Below, in pieces: positions 1 to 6,000 of a DNA stretch of 11,097 nt. A program made the position numbers and the translations under genes. The notes beneath the pieces were generated by a model. The model had not been told where the DNA came from. It saw only the letters and a list, made by a program, of their open reading frames with translations, and ran no database searches. Numbering within the stretch: the first letter of the stretch is position 1; every line of letters begins with the position of its first letter. Where the stretch lies: contig CAKWRB010000022.1 of the NCBI GenBank assembly GCA_934845495.1, positions 1 through 11,097 on the forward strand, in the 5' to 3' direction. The DNA comes from an uncultured bacterium. Its GTDB lineage: Bacteria; Bacillota; Clostridia; Oscillospirales; Ruminococcaceae.

Positions 1-735
1 CACTATGCCTACATCGATGCCGGCGGTTCCGCCCCCAATGTGGTGCAGGACCATGCCACCGTACGCTACGAGGTGCGTACCCCCTATGTCCGGGATCTGC
101 GCGACCTCTTTGACCGGGTGGTGGATGTGGCCAGGGGTGCAGCCCTGATGACCGGCACCACCCTGGAGGTGGAGCTTGCCATGGCCTTTACCGAGTATGT
201 GCCCAACAAAGCCCTGGGCGCCATCGCCAGCGAAGCCATGCAGGAAGTGGGCGCTCCCCAGTGGGACGAGGCCGACTTCCAGCTGGCACGGCAGTTCCTG
301 GAGAGCTACGACCCCGAGACCCGCTCCGCCGTGGAAGCGGAGATCCGCCGCACCTACGGCGACCGGGCCGAGGCAGTGCTGCAGCGCCCCCTTGCCACCG
401 ATGTGATCCCCTTTGACCCGGCCCACATCCGCCTGCAGGCCGGTTCCACCGATGTGGGCGATGTGGGCTATGCTGCTCCCACCCTCAACCTGCTGGTGGC
501 CACCGCCTGTGTGGGCAATGTGGGGCACTCCTGGCAGATGACCGCCCAGGCCTGCAGCCCGCTGGCACACAAGGGGCTGCTCACCGCCGCCCAGGCCATG
601 GCGCTCTCCGCTGTGCGCACCATGCACTGCCCCGAGGCCATTGCCGCTGCCAAGGCAGAGGTGTTGGCCCGCAACGGCGGCAAGTACACCTGCCCGCTGC
701 CCGATTCGGTCAAGCCGCCTCTGGATACCTATTGA
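1..735 (+). CDS. M20-family amidohydrolase, AbgB-like (3' part; 5' end outside window)
   Basis: The frame is open from base 1 and runs 244 codons to TGA at 733-735, so only the C-terminal half of a roughly 450-480 residue enzyme is present. M20 AbgB-type enzymes are cytoplasmic metallo-amidohydrolases that split aminoacyl or p-aminobenzoyl-glutamate type amides. The visible part begins in the small dimerisation (lid) domain (YIDAGGSAPNVVQDHATVRY, then YEVRTP) and returns to the catalytic domain near GNVGHSWQ. The histidine of SPLAHKG (bases 568-570) is the likely last metal ligand by family analogy. The other metal ligands and the catalytic acid lie upstream and cannot be checked. A GTG at 40 is in frame but is internal, not a start. 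It ends before a strong terminator and faces the DUF4230 gene. The substrate is not determined, and a related peptide or indole-acetyl-amino-acid hydrolase is possible. Confidence 0.85.
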   Translation, partial: HYAYIDAGGSAPNVVQDHATVRYEVRTPYVRDLRDLFDRVVDVARGAALMTGTTLEVELAMAFTEYVPNKALGAIASEAMQEVGAPQWDEADFQLARQFLESYDPETRSAVEAEIRRTYGDRAEAVLQRPLATDVIPFDPAHIRLQAGSTDVGDVGYAAPTLNLLVATACVGNVGHSWQMTAQACSPLAHKGLLTAAQAMALSAVRTMHCPEAIAAAKAEVLARNGGKYTCPLPDSVKPPLDTY

Positions 736-788
736 TGCAGACCGGGCGGGAAGTTCTTTCCTCTCTCTTTCCCGCTCGATTTGAGGAA

Positions 789-820
789 CGCACCGCAGAA
801 TTGCGGTGCGTTTTTATTTT
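789..820 (+). terminator. Rho-independent terminator of the M20 gene
   Basis: A perfect 9-bp stem (CGCACCGCA at 789-797 with TGCGGTGCG at 802-810), loop GAAT, is followed by TTTTTATTTT. It lies 54 bases after the M20 stop codon and fits a plus-strand terminator. Confidence 0.9.
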
Positions 821-826
821 CCCCCA

Positions 827-858
827 CAAAAAAAGAGAGCCGGGCCGGCTCTCTTTTT
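827..858 (-). terminator. Terminator of the minus-strand DUF4230 operon (bidirectional shape)
   Basis: GAGAGCC (835-841) pairs with GGCTCTC (847-853). An A-tract (827-834) on one side and a T-tract (854-858) on the other mean it can work both ways. On the minus strand it lies just 9 bases after the stop of the 27-residue peptide, which is its most likely client. Confidence 0.8.
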
Positions 859-866
859 CTTGACGG

Positions 867-950
867 TTATGCAGTCAGCAGCAGTCCCAGGTAGAATAGT
901 GCAATGGCACCCAGGACGATGCCAGCGGCAATCAGCAGCTTCTTTTTCAT
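867..950 (-). CDS. 27-residue single-pass membrane peptide
   Basis: This small gene has 27 codons plus TAA (867-869). The ATG at 950-948 overlaps the TGA stop of the DUF4230 gene as ATGA (947-950), the usual sign of translational coupling. The peptide starts MKKKLLIAAG and continues as one unbroken hydrophobic stretch (residues 5-26) ending LLLTA. Three lysines at the N-terminus suggest the N-terminus stays in the cytoplasm and the helix spans the membrane. There is no cysteine lipobox and no signal-peptidase-like AXA site followed by a mature domain, so it is not a secreted precursor. A terminator follows at once, so it closes the operon. I know no named family for it. The co-translation suggests it works with, or in the same membrane as, the DUF4230 protein, but that is inference. 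Confidence 0.65.
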   Translation of the reverse strand: MKKKLLIAAGIVLGAIALFYLGLLLTA

Positions 951-1585
951 GCAGCGGCTCCCTTCTCATACTCAAAGACGATCTTGTACTCCTGCGGGTC
1001 AAAGTTCTGGTGGATAAAGCCCTGGATCACCCGCTCGGCATTTTCCTGGGCATTGTCCAGCAGGCCGTTTTCCACCGCCCTGTTCTGGGCCTCCACCTTC
1101 ATCGCCTGTGCTGCGGCATTGAACTCCTCGGTGCGGATCGGCCGGAAGGAGCTCCAGTTCTCGTGATAGAGCTTGAAGGACTCCAGATCCACCTCGCTGC
1201 TCAGTACCCGGATCTCCGGCATGGTCACCTGGATCTCCTTGGCTTCGTCGTTTACCTCCCACTCCACCTGGTCAAAGTCCAGACCGGCCTTGACGGCGAC
1301 ATCGTAGCTGTAAATGATCTCGGTCTGGGTGAAGGGGATCTTCACGCCGAACAGCTCCCGGCTGGCATCGATATCCTCCACAATGGTGAGGTAGGCCGCC
1401 TGGGTGGCCAGCTCGCCAATGTCCTCAAAGCCCAGATGGGTGGGCTTTTCGTCGTGGCGGAACACACTGTTCAGCCCCAGGGTGAGCAGCACTGTCAGCA
1501 CCACCAGCGCCGCCGAACCCACAATCAGCTTCAGCTGGGGCAGGGTGAGCTTTCTCTTTTCCCGCTTGTTCTCTTGATTCTGCAT
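947..1585 (-). CDS. DUF4230 family membrane-anchored protein
   Basis: It encodes 212 residues. The start is ATG at 1585-1583, preceded by GGAGGAAA at a good distance. An in-frame ATG at 1600 would put that ribosome site inside the coding sequence, so it is rejected. A basic N-terminus (residues 1-17) is followed by one membrane helix (about 19-40), then a soluble domain of about 170 residues. This layout and lines such as LATQAAYLTIVEDI and KIPFTQTEIIYSYD match the DUF4230 family, whose biochemical role is unknown. The domain ends in charged, helical sequence (residues 150-195) and KGAAA. With an N-terminal anchor and no cleavage site, the domain probably sits outside the membrane. It is the first gene of a two-gene operon with the 27-residue peptide and has its own extended -10 promoter. 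The family assignment is from memory of the fold's sequence pattern. Confidence 0.8.
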   Translation of the reverse strand: MQNQENKREKRKLTLPQLKLIVGSAALVVLTVLLTLGLNSVFRHDEKPTHLGFEDIGELATQAAYLTIVEDIDASRELFGVKIPFTQTEIIYSYDVAVKAGLDFDQVEWEVNDEAKEIQVTMPEIRVLSSEVDLESFKLYHENWSSFRPIRTEEFNAAAQAMKVEAQNRAVENGLLDNAQENAERVIQGFIHQNFDPQEYKIVFEYEKGAAA

Positions 1586-1707
1586 TGTACTTTCCTCCAT
1601 CGTTCAAACTCAGGGCGCATTGTCCCCCAAAAGCCCCTGCCAATTTCGCGCAGTGCCGACCGGCTTTATCCGGAACCGGCCCAGGGGGGAATCGCCAGTA
1701 TAAAGTG

Positions 1708-1737
1708 ATTATACCATATTCCGACAATTTTTTACAA
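1708..1737 (-). promoter_or_regulatory. Sigma-A promoter of the DUF4230 operon
   Basis: On the minus strand, TTGTAA (1737-1732) is followed after 18 bases by TATAAT (1713-1708). A TG one base before the -10 makes it an extended -10 promoter. The start of transcription would be near 1700, giving an untranslated leader of about 115 bases. The leader is GC-rich (1600-1695), with possible pairing of its C-rich and G-rich ends. I recognise no known riboswitch in it. Confidence 0.7.
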
Positions 1738-1770
1738 ATTTGCGAACTTTCTTTTTCCTGGTCAGTGGGC

Positions 1771-1776
1771 TATAAT
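1771..1776 (+). promoter_or_regulatory. -10 box of the 103-residue gene promoter
   Basis: A perfect TATAAT sits 35 bases before the ATG at 1812. The -35 region at a 17-base spacing (1748-1753, TTTCTT) is poor. Transcription would start near 1783, leaving a short leader with AAAGGAG (1797-1803). It lies back to back with the DUF4230 promoter. Confidence 0.5.
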
Positions 1777-1811
1777 AATCTTGGAACACACAACCGAAAG
1801 GAGACTTTGCC

Positions 1812-2123
1812 ATGACTGTAAAAGAACTGGAGGCGGCCTTCACCGCCGCTGCCGAAACCTCCATGCAGAAGGCGGAAGCCCTGGGCCTGTCCGCTGCTGC
1901 TCTGCGCACCCAGTGCGAAAAGCACGGCGCCGCCGCCTGCCTGAAGCGCTGCATCCAGCGGGGGCAGGAGGTGCCGCTCTCCCGGGAGCTGACCGCCGCC
2001 GGCCAGACCGCCCTGACCCTGGAGGCCCTGGCTGTGGAGAGCCGCTTTGCCGAGCTGTTCACCGACGAGGAGATCAACGCCTGCCTGGAACAGCTGGTCG
2101 CCGCCGGCTACTACAAGATCTGA
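1812..2123 (+). CDS. Small helical protein of unknown function (103 aa)
   Basis: ATG at 1812 follows AAAGGAG with an 8-base gap, and the gene ends TGA at 2121-2123. I do not recognise the family. The sequence is rich in alanine, leucine and glutamate and should be nearly all alpha-helix. Residues 1-25 look amphipathic, a middle part carries two cysteines (KHGAAACLKRC, with a third cysteine shortly before), and the C-terminal third reads AVESRFAELFTDEEINACLE before ending YYKI. There is no signal peptide or membrane helix, so it is probably cytoplasmic. It has its own promoter and terminator and is the only complete plus-strand gene in the window. Good ribosome site, GC-rich third codon positions and isolated transcription unit support a real gene. 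The cysteines could bind a metal or form disulfides, but their spacing matches no motif I know. Confidence 0.8.
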   Translation: MTVKELEAAFTAAAETSMQKAEALGLSAAALRTQCEKHGAAACLKRCIQRGQEVPLSRELTAAGQTALTLEALAVESRFAELFTDEEINACLEQLVAAGYYKI

Positions 2124-2135
2124 CCCCTGCCGCAA

Positions 2136-2195
2136 CAAAAAAGCCACCCCCTGCCTCCCGGAAAACCCGGTGCGGCAGGGGGTGGTTCTGTTTTT
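2136..2195. terminator. Bidirectional terminator between the 103-aa gene and femX-like gene
   Basis: A perfect 12-bp stem pairs CCACCCCCTGCC (2144-2155) with GGCAGGGGGTGG (2174-2185). A smaller CCGG/CCGG hairpin can form in its loop. A T-rich run (TTCTGTTTTT) follows on the plus strand, and AACAAAAAAG on the other side gives a T-tract on the minus strand. It can therefore serve both convergent genes. Confidence 0.85.
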
Positions 2196-2218
2196 GGGTT
2201 TACGGTGTCCAGGGCGGT

Positions 2219-3283
2219 TTACCGGTGCAGGTGCCGCCGCAGCCAGCCCCGGAGGGCCAGGGCGGTATCGGTGAGCTTTTTGCGGCTGGGGCTGTAAATG
2301 CAGTCAAACTCTCCGGCCAGCTCGTCCAGGCTGCCCCGGAAGCCGCTCTTGAAGCGGTAGAGCCCGTACATGTGGGAATCGGGGTCCAGATTGCCCGAAA
2401 CCCCCTGGAAGTCGTAGACGGTGCAGCCGGTCTCCACCGCCCAGCGGATCATCTCCCACTGCATCAGGTAGTTGGGCATGACCTCCCGGTCGCTGTTGTC
2501 CGATGCGCCGTAGACATAGCAGGTCTTGCCAGCGTAGTTGGTGCAGATGGCCCCGGAGATCATCTTGCCCTGATAGTACCCGGCATAGAGACGGACATTC
2601 TCCCCCAACCCCCGCAGGAACTTGACAAAGTAGCTCTTGGGCCGGGTGGAGAACCCGTCCCGTTCACCGGTGACCTGCATGATGCGCACAAAGTCGTCCA
2701 GGGCTTCCTCCCCGACGATCTTCACCTCCACGCCGGCCTTTTCCGCCTTGCGGATGTTCCGGCGCACTCCCTGGGAACAGTTGGCCAGCAGGGCGGCCTC
2801 GTCCCGCCCCTCCAGATAGAGCCGGTAGTTGAAGCGCGCCTGGATCCCCTCAAACCCATCGGGGCCATAGCTGTGAACAAAGCCCAGTTTCTTCATCTCG
2901 GCGATGAACTCACCGTCCGCCATAGGGATATCCGGGTCCATCTTGAACTCGTGGGCATGGACCTGTTTTGCCAGCTGGTCCACCCCGGCTTTGAGGTCGG
3001 CAATCGTCTCCCAGTCGTGGACATCACAGATCGGGCCACGGGGGGCATAGAGCAGGGCGGTGTGCAGTGCCGGGATCTTCCGGATCAGCACCCCCATCGA
3101 GCCCTTGATGGCTCCCTCTGCGTCCCGGGATACCACGGCGGCATAGTCCCAGTTCTCCTTCACCAGCCGCCACCGAGGGGACTGCATAAACTCTCCCCGG
3201 GGGTGACGAGCTACAAATTCTTCCAGTTCCGCATAGCGCTCGGGCGCCAAGATCTCCACCGACAAATCACTCCTCTTATCCAT
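2219..3283 (-). CDS. FemX/FemAB-like peptidoglycan bridge aminoacyltransferase
   Basis: Enzymes of this family move an amino acid from aminoacyl-tRNA onto the stem peptide of lipid-linked cell-wall precursor, at the inner face of the membrane. From ATG 3283 the protein has 354 residues, close to FemX (about 335) and shorter than FemA/FemB, and it lacks their coiled-coil arm. Family marks are RGEFMQSPRWRLVKENWDY near the N-terminus, the SQGVRRNIRKAEKAGVEVK segment in mid-protein, and YDFQGVSGNLDP with LYRFKSGFRG near the C-terminus, in two GNAT-like folds. The start is uncertain. ATG 3283 has no ribosome site, whereas AAGAGGAG (3277-3270) lies just before an in-frame TTG (3265) and GTG (3259), either of which fits the family start better. 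It is transcribed alone: terminator downstream, repeats and a weak promoter upstream. The amino acid added cannot be told from sequence. Confidence 0.85.
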   Translation of the reverse strand: MDKRSDLSVEILAPERYAELEEFVARHPRGEFMQSPRWRLVKENWDYAAVVSRDAEGAIKGSMGVLIRKIPALHTALLYAPRGPICDVHDWETIADLKAGVDQLAKQVHAHEFKMDPDIPMADGEFIAEMKKLGFVHSYGPDGFEGIQARFNYRLYLEGRDEAALLANCSQGVRRNIRKAEKAGVEVKIVGEEALDDFVRIMQVTGERDGFSTRPKSYFVKFLRGLGENVRLYAGYYQGKMISGAICTNYAGKTCYVYGASDNSDREVMPNYLMQWEMIRWAVETGCTVYDFQGVSGNLDPDSHMYGLYRFKSGFRGSLDELAGEFDCIYSPSRKKLTDTALALRGWLRRHLHR

Positions 3284-3311
3284 TCTGCTCTGTCTGTTGT
3301 GTAGCTCTTCT

Positions 3312-3317
3312 ATTCTA
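3312..3317 (-). promoter_or_regulatory. Possible extended -10 element for the femX-like gene
   Basis: The minus strand reads TGGTAGAAT across 3320-3312, an extended -10 box, 28 bases before ATG 3283. No convincing -35 is present 17-18 bases upstream. The element is the left arm of a perfect hairpin in repeat unit 1, so the repeat may carry the promoter, or the match may be chance. Confidence 0.35.
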
Positions 3318-3357
3318 CCATAAGCGAAAGCGAAATGGTAGAATCGGCCATCATTTC
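3312..3357. repeat. 45-bp intergenic repeat, unit 1, with perfect hairpin
   Basis: Bases 3313-3357 recur at 3422-3466 with 42 of 45 identical. This copy holds a perfect 10-bp inverted repeat (ATTCTACCAT at 3312-3321 and ATGGTAGAAT at 3335-3344) around a 13-base loop that itself contains AGCGAA twice. It is not followed by a T-tract, so it is not a standard terminator. Confidence 0.8.
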
Positions 3358-3421
3358 CGGTTGCCGCACAAGCGGCGAGAAAATGGGCCACTCAAAATAC
3401 AGGACCGACGCCCTGCGGCGG

Positions 3422-3466
3422 TTCCACCATAAGCGAAAGCGAAACGGTAGAATCAGCCATCATTTC
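3422..3466. repeat. 45-bp intergenic repeat, unit 2 (imperfect hairpin)
   Basis: Second copy, 109 bases from the first. Three changes relative to unit 1 fall in or next to the hairpin arms and spoil its symmetry. Between the copies lie a small GCCGC/GCGGC hairpin (3363-3376) and other non-coding sequence. This copy also has the AGCGAA tandem in the loop. Confidence 0.8.
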
Positions 3467-3492
3467 TAAAGTGAAACAATCAATGATTTCCA

Positions 3493-3521
3493 TTGACCGT
3501 ATCTACAATTTGCAATAGAAT
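3493..3521 (+). promoter_or_regulatory. Strong-looking plus-strand promoter with no gene after it
   Basis: TTGACC (3493-3498), a 17-base spacer and TAGAAT (3516-3521) match the sigma-A consensus at 5/6 and 5/6. No plus-strand gene follows. Transcription from here would run through the AT-rich gap and then antisense to the ydbT-like gene. The gap 3467-3635 otherwise shows only a 7-bp inverted repeat, ATTACAA (3530-3536) with TTGTAAT (3574-3580). Confidence 0.45.
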
Positions 3522-3635
3522 TAAAAATAATTACAAATGATAGAATCACTTCTTCAACACAATCATCGACAGATTGTAATATCATTCCATTATATTGATT
3601 TTTGTATTGAAATAACACCCAGTTTTTGTAATATA

Positions 3636-5099
3636 TCAGTGCTGTATTCCATTTTGTTGTAAAAACAATTCTCTCTGCCCCAACAGCTGTTCCACTGCCT
3701 TCCGATCCAGATTGCGCACCCGATGCCGCCGTCTGCCCTGGGAGTAGCTGTCCAGCAGCAGGTCACAGGTGCCGCGCCGCTTCTGGAACAGGCTCTGCCG
3801 CAGGGTGAGCCCCACCACATTGTGTCCGGGGATCACCACCGTATGGAGATAAAACCCTTTGGAATATTTCAGTGTAAAATCACCATTGGTATATCCAATA
3901 CCGGCCGAGTGCAGATCCAGTACCTGCACCAGGAAAAACCAGCTGGCTGGCATCAAAGCCGCCAGGGTGAGCCAGAGAGTCAGGGGTTTCCATTCGCTCC
4001 AGCCCTGCCCCAACAGCCAGCCTCCAGCCACTGCACCAGCCATGGCAGCCAGCGCCGGGCCAATGTAGCGCAGCAGCGAACCAGCTGCCGGGCGCACCGT
4101 CACCGACCCCGGCTGAAACTCCGGGAGCAGCCCCTGTAACAGCTCCGGCAGATGCCGGGCCCGCACCACTGGGATCACCGGCAGGAGGTTTTCCCGCTGA
4201 CGGGTCACCCCCACCGCGTGCAGATACCCCGCCCCCAACCCCAGCAGCCGGGCAGCGGCTGTCTCCCGGAGCTGGACAAATCGGATGCGTTCCACCTGCA
4301 CCAACGAGCTGCGACGGGTCAATAACCCCCGGTGGACCTCCAGCACCCGACCGGTGCGGATGGTGAGAAAATTCTTGTTGCGCAAGAATTCACTGACAAA
4401 ACCAGCGGTCCACCCCAGCCCTGCCATCAGGGCCAGCATAGCAGCTGCCGGCGGTACGCCAAAGGCCAGCACTTCGCCCAGGGCGCCCAGCCGGGTCATC
4501 AGCCGGTGGCTGAGGTCCTCCCCTACAATGTCTCCCAGGTTCTGCAGAGCCGCAGCCAGCAGAATCAGCCCCATCAGTGAATTGGAGGTAAAGAGGGAGA
4601 GCAGCAGCACACTGGCATTCCGGGGGCGGTACTGCTGCTGTTCCGGCAGGTCGATATCCCCATCGGAATGGGTGTGTACCAATGCCCGGGTATCCGCCGC
4701 CGAAAGATAGAGCCGGAAATCCGCCCGACGGCGGCTGCCAGCCGGGGTATCCGCCTCAATGAGGCAGACCCCGAAGGGCCGCAGCAGAAAGGGCCGTACC
4801 GAAGCCACCACCGAAATGCGGTCCGCCGGGATCGCCGTGGTTTTCCGGAACCAGATCCCCTCCTGCATCCGCAGCACCTCCCCATCCAGGGCATAGCGCA
4901 GGGCATTCCAGCGCAGCAGGGTATATCCCATCACCCCAGCCAGAAAACAGAGGTCCATCCAGGTGGATTCCAGCCAAACTGCCACACCCAGGGTGACGAT
5001 CACCGTCAGGCCCTTGAGGAGAATGGGCACCAGCACCAGCGCCGGCCGTGGCAGATAGAACAGGGCATTGGCCAGATTGGTGCGCCGCAGCCGGGTCAT
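3636..5099 (-). CDS. ydbT: YdbT-like bacterial PH-domain (bPH_2) membrane protein
   Basis: It has 487 residues and is predicted to span the membrane six times: helices near 20-40, 45-63, 163-185, 208-236, 344-364 and 375-395. After each helix pair comes a bacterial PH-like domain (about 65-145, 243-315 and 398-470). The repeats are visible as strand-rich segments with similar openings, such as LRYALDGEVLRMQEGIWFRK, FLTIRTGRVLEVHRGLLTRR and NGDFTLKYSKGFYLHTVVIP. This three-module build is that of Bacillus YdbT. The family's role is poorly known. In Bacillus the ydbS-ydbT pair is linked to resistance to a bacteriocin (amylocyclicin), as I recall it. The start is ATG 5099, which overlaps the stop of the ydbS-like gene as ATGA, and only weak ribosome-site sequence precedes it, so coupling is likely. 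No terminator is evident after the stop at 3636. Confidence 0.85.
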   Translation of the reverse strand: MTRLRRTNLANALFYLPRPALVLVPILLKGLTVIVTLGVAVWLESTWMDLCFLAGVMGYTLLRWNALRYALDGEVLRMQEGIWFRKTTAIPADRISVVASVRPFLLRPFGVCLIEADTPAGSRRRADFRLYLSAADTRALVHTHSDGDIDLPEQQQYRPRNASVLLLSLFTSNSLMGLILLAAALQNLGDIVGEDLSHRLMTRLGALGEVLAFGVPPAAAMLALMAGLGWTAGFVSEFLRNKNFLTIRTGRVLEVHRGLLTRRSSLVQVERIRFVQLRETAAARLLGLGAGYLHAVGVTRQRENLLPVIPVVRARHLPELLQGLLPEFQPGSVTVRPAAGSLLRYIGPALAAMAGAVAGGWLLGQGWSEWKPLTLWLTLAALMPASWFFLVQVLDLHSAGIGYTNGDFTLKYSKGFYLHTVVIPGHNVVGLTLRQSLFQKRRGTCDLLLDSYSQGRRRHRVRNLDRKAVEQLLGQRELFLQQNGIQH

Positions 5100-5533
5100 G
5101 GCTGACCACCGCCTTCCAGCAAGAGCCCAGCCAGCCGCACCGCCTCGGAGGCAGTCAGCCCCGGCAGAGCCACCTCACTGCCGGCGGCAGTCAGACGCAG
5201 GGTACGCAGCCCACACAGCCGTTGGAGCGGATCAGCCGAAACCGAGGCGGTCTGCAGCGCAGTCAATGGGAAGATGCGCACGGTGGAAAACAGCACCCCA
5301 TCGGTGACCAGGACCCGATCCGCCTCCAGCCGGTACCCCAACCGGAAAAAGCGCAAGGGCAGCCACACCGCCAGATACAGCACCCAGAGTGCCACCCACC
5401 CCAGGGTGACCAGCTTCCAGGCCGGTGACCCCGGTGCCCAGAGCAGCGAAACAGCCAGCGATGGCACCAGGGCAGACAATACGGCCCACCCCTGCCAGAT
5501 CAACAGCTGTGCCAGACGAGGACGGCTGGACAT
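5096..5533 (-). CDS. ydbS: YdbS-like bacterial PH-domain membrane protein
   Basis: It has 145 residues with two membrane helices (about 10-28 and 35-54) followed by one bacterial PH-like domain (about 60-140). The domain includes YRLEADRVLVTDGVLFSTVR and FPLTALQTASV, the pattern seen in the YdbS family. ATG 5533 follows AAGGAAGG with a 9-base gap, which settles the start. The gene leads a two-gene operon with the ydbT-like gene through a 4-base ATGA overlap, and the ydbS-ydbT order is the usual one. The two proteins probably form a membrane complex. Its function is inferred only from the family, which is poorly characterised. The promoter is not clear: the gap to the tRNA-Glu gene is filled mainly by the tRNA terminator, so read-through from the tRNA unit is possible. 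Confidence 0.85.
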   Translation of the reverse strand: MSSRPRLAQLLIWQGWAVLSALVPSLAVSLLWAPGSPAWKLVTLGWVALWVLYLAVWLPLRFFRLGYRLEADRVLVTDGVLFSTVRIFPLTALQTASVSADPLQRLCGLRTLRLTAAGSEVALPGLTASEAVRLAGLLLEGGGQP

Positions 5534-5599
5534 AGAACAGCACCTTCCTTTCCTCTCTGCTAAAGCAGCTCCCTATGGTTTCCAAGTGTTCTGAAAAAT

Positions 5600-5642
5600 A
5601 AAAAAAGGACAAGCAGAAAAGCCTGCTCGTCCTTCTCTTTTT
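5600..5642 (-). terminator. Terminator of the tRNA-Met/tRNA-Glu unit
   Basis: AAGGACAAGCAG (5605-5616) pairs with CTGCTCGTCCTT (5623-5634), 11 of 12 positions. On the minus strand the stem is followed by a long T-tract (complement of 5596-5606). It starts about 13 bases after the tRNA-Glu CCA end. A T-rich run on the plus side makes it partly bidirectional. Confidence 0.85.
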
Positions 5643-5646
5643 ATCC

Positions 5647-5721
5647 TGGTGACCCGTGCGGGAATCGAACCCGCGTTACCGCCGTGAAAGGGCGGTGTCT
5701 TAACCGCTTGACCAACGGGCC
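5647..5721 (-). tRNA. tRNA-Glu (anticodon TTC), CCA encoded
   Basis: The minus strand folds as a 75-base tRNA with the 3' CCA in the DNA (5649-5647). Acceptor arms GGCCCGT and ACGGGTC pair with one G-T. The anticodon loop CTTTCAC gives anticodon TTC. The T arm reads GCGGG TTCGATT CCCGC. It is the second tRNA of a two-gene unit, 19 bases after tRNA-Met. Confidence 0.97.
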
Positions 5722-5740
5722 AGAGAATAATAAAAAAGAG

Positions 5741-5817
5741 TGGTAGCGGCAATTGGACTTGAACCAACGACACTTCGGGTATGAACCGAATGCTCTAGCC
5801 AGCTGAGCTATGCCGCC
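5741..5817 (-). tRNA. tRNA-Met (anticodon CAT), probably elongator, CCA encoded
   Basis: A 77-base minus-strand tRNA with encoded CCA (5743-5741). The anticodon loop TTCATAC gives CAT. The acceptor arms GGCGGCA and TGCCGCT pair with a G-T at the first position, unlike the unpaired first position of initiator tRNA, and the anticodon stem lacks the three G-C pairs of initiators. CAT could also be the lysidine-modified Ile tRNA, but the overall sequence matches elongator tRNA-Met of clostridia. Confidence 0.95.
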
Positions 5818-5831
5818 ATATATCACTCCAT

Positions 5832-5847
5832 GCCTGAGTTATCAGGC
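5832..5847 (-). other. Small hairpin in the tRNA precursor leader
   Basis: GCCTGA (5832-5837) pairs with TCAGGC (5842-5847) with a 4-base loop. It lies between the predicted transcription start and tRNA-Met, and would be removed with the 5' leader by RNase P. Confidence 0.5.
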
Positions 5848-5854
5848 GAATTTT

Positions 5855-5883
5855 ATTATACCGTATGAGTGAGCAATTGTCAA
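5855..5883 (-). promoter_or_regulatory. Perfect sigma-A consensus promoter of the tRNA unit
   Basis: The minus strand reads TTGACA (5883-5878), exactly 17 bases, then TATAAT (5860-5855): 12 of 12 consensus bases. The start of transcription would be near 5848, about 30 bases before tRNA-Met. Such promoters are typical of stable-RNA genes. Confidence 0.92.
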
Positions 5884-5890
5884 GCCTGTT

Positions 5891-5923
5891 TTCTCAAAAA
5901 ATCCGGCTTTTTGAGAATTTTTT
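5891..5923 (+). terminator. AT-rich hairpin with plus-strand T-tract, upstream of the tRNA promoter
   Basis: A perfect 10-bp stem, TTCTCAAAAA (5891-5900) with TTTTTGAGAA (5908-5917), is followed by TTTTTT on the plus strand. No plus-strand gene precedes it. It may instead be the 3' end of the former GNAT gene on the minus strand, where the stem lies about 80 bases after the stop but has no good T-tract. Confidence 0.5.
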
Positions 5924-6000
5924 CGCCGCACCTTCCCCTTCTTCCTCATCTCCGGGAGCAGATTCAGCCGGACAGTAGAGTTTTCCCGTATCATAGCTCT

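Noticed and set aside
806..1708. 300-codon plus-strand open frame
   Set aside because: It is antisense to the DUF4230 gene, whose start signal, family match and operon structure are clear, and it reads through two terminators.
1781..3304. 507-codon plus-strand open frame
   Set aside because: It is antisense to the femX-like gene and out of frame with the 103-residue gene. Length comes from the GC-rich mirror-frame effect.
3312..3466. Repeated units as a possible CRISPR array
   Set aside because: There are only two copies, 109 bp apart, with no regular spacers and no cas genes in the window.
3463..3478. parS-like half-site GTGAAACA at 3471-3478
   Set aside because: Only one half matches; the other half has about four of eight bases. 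A half-site alone is too common to call.
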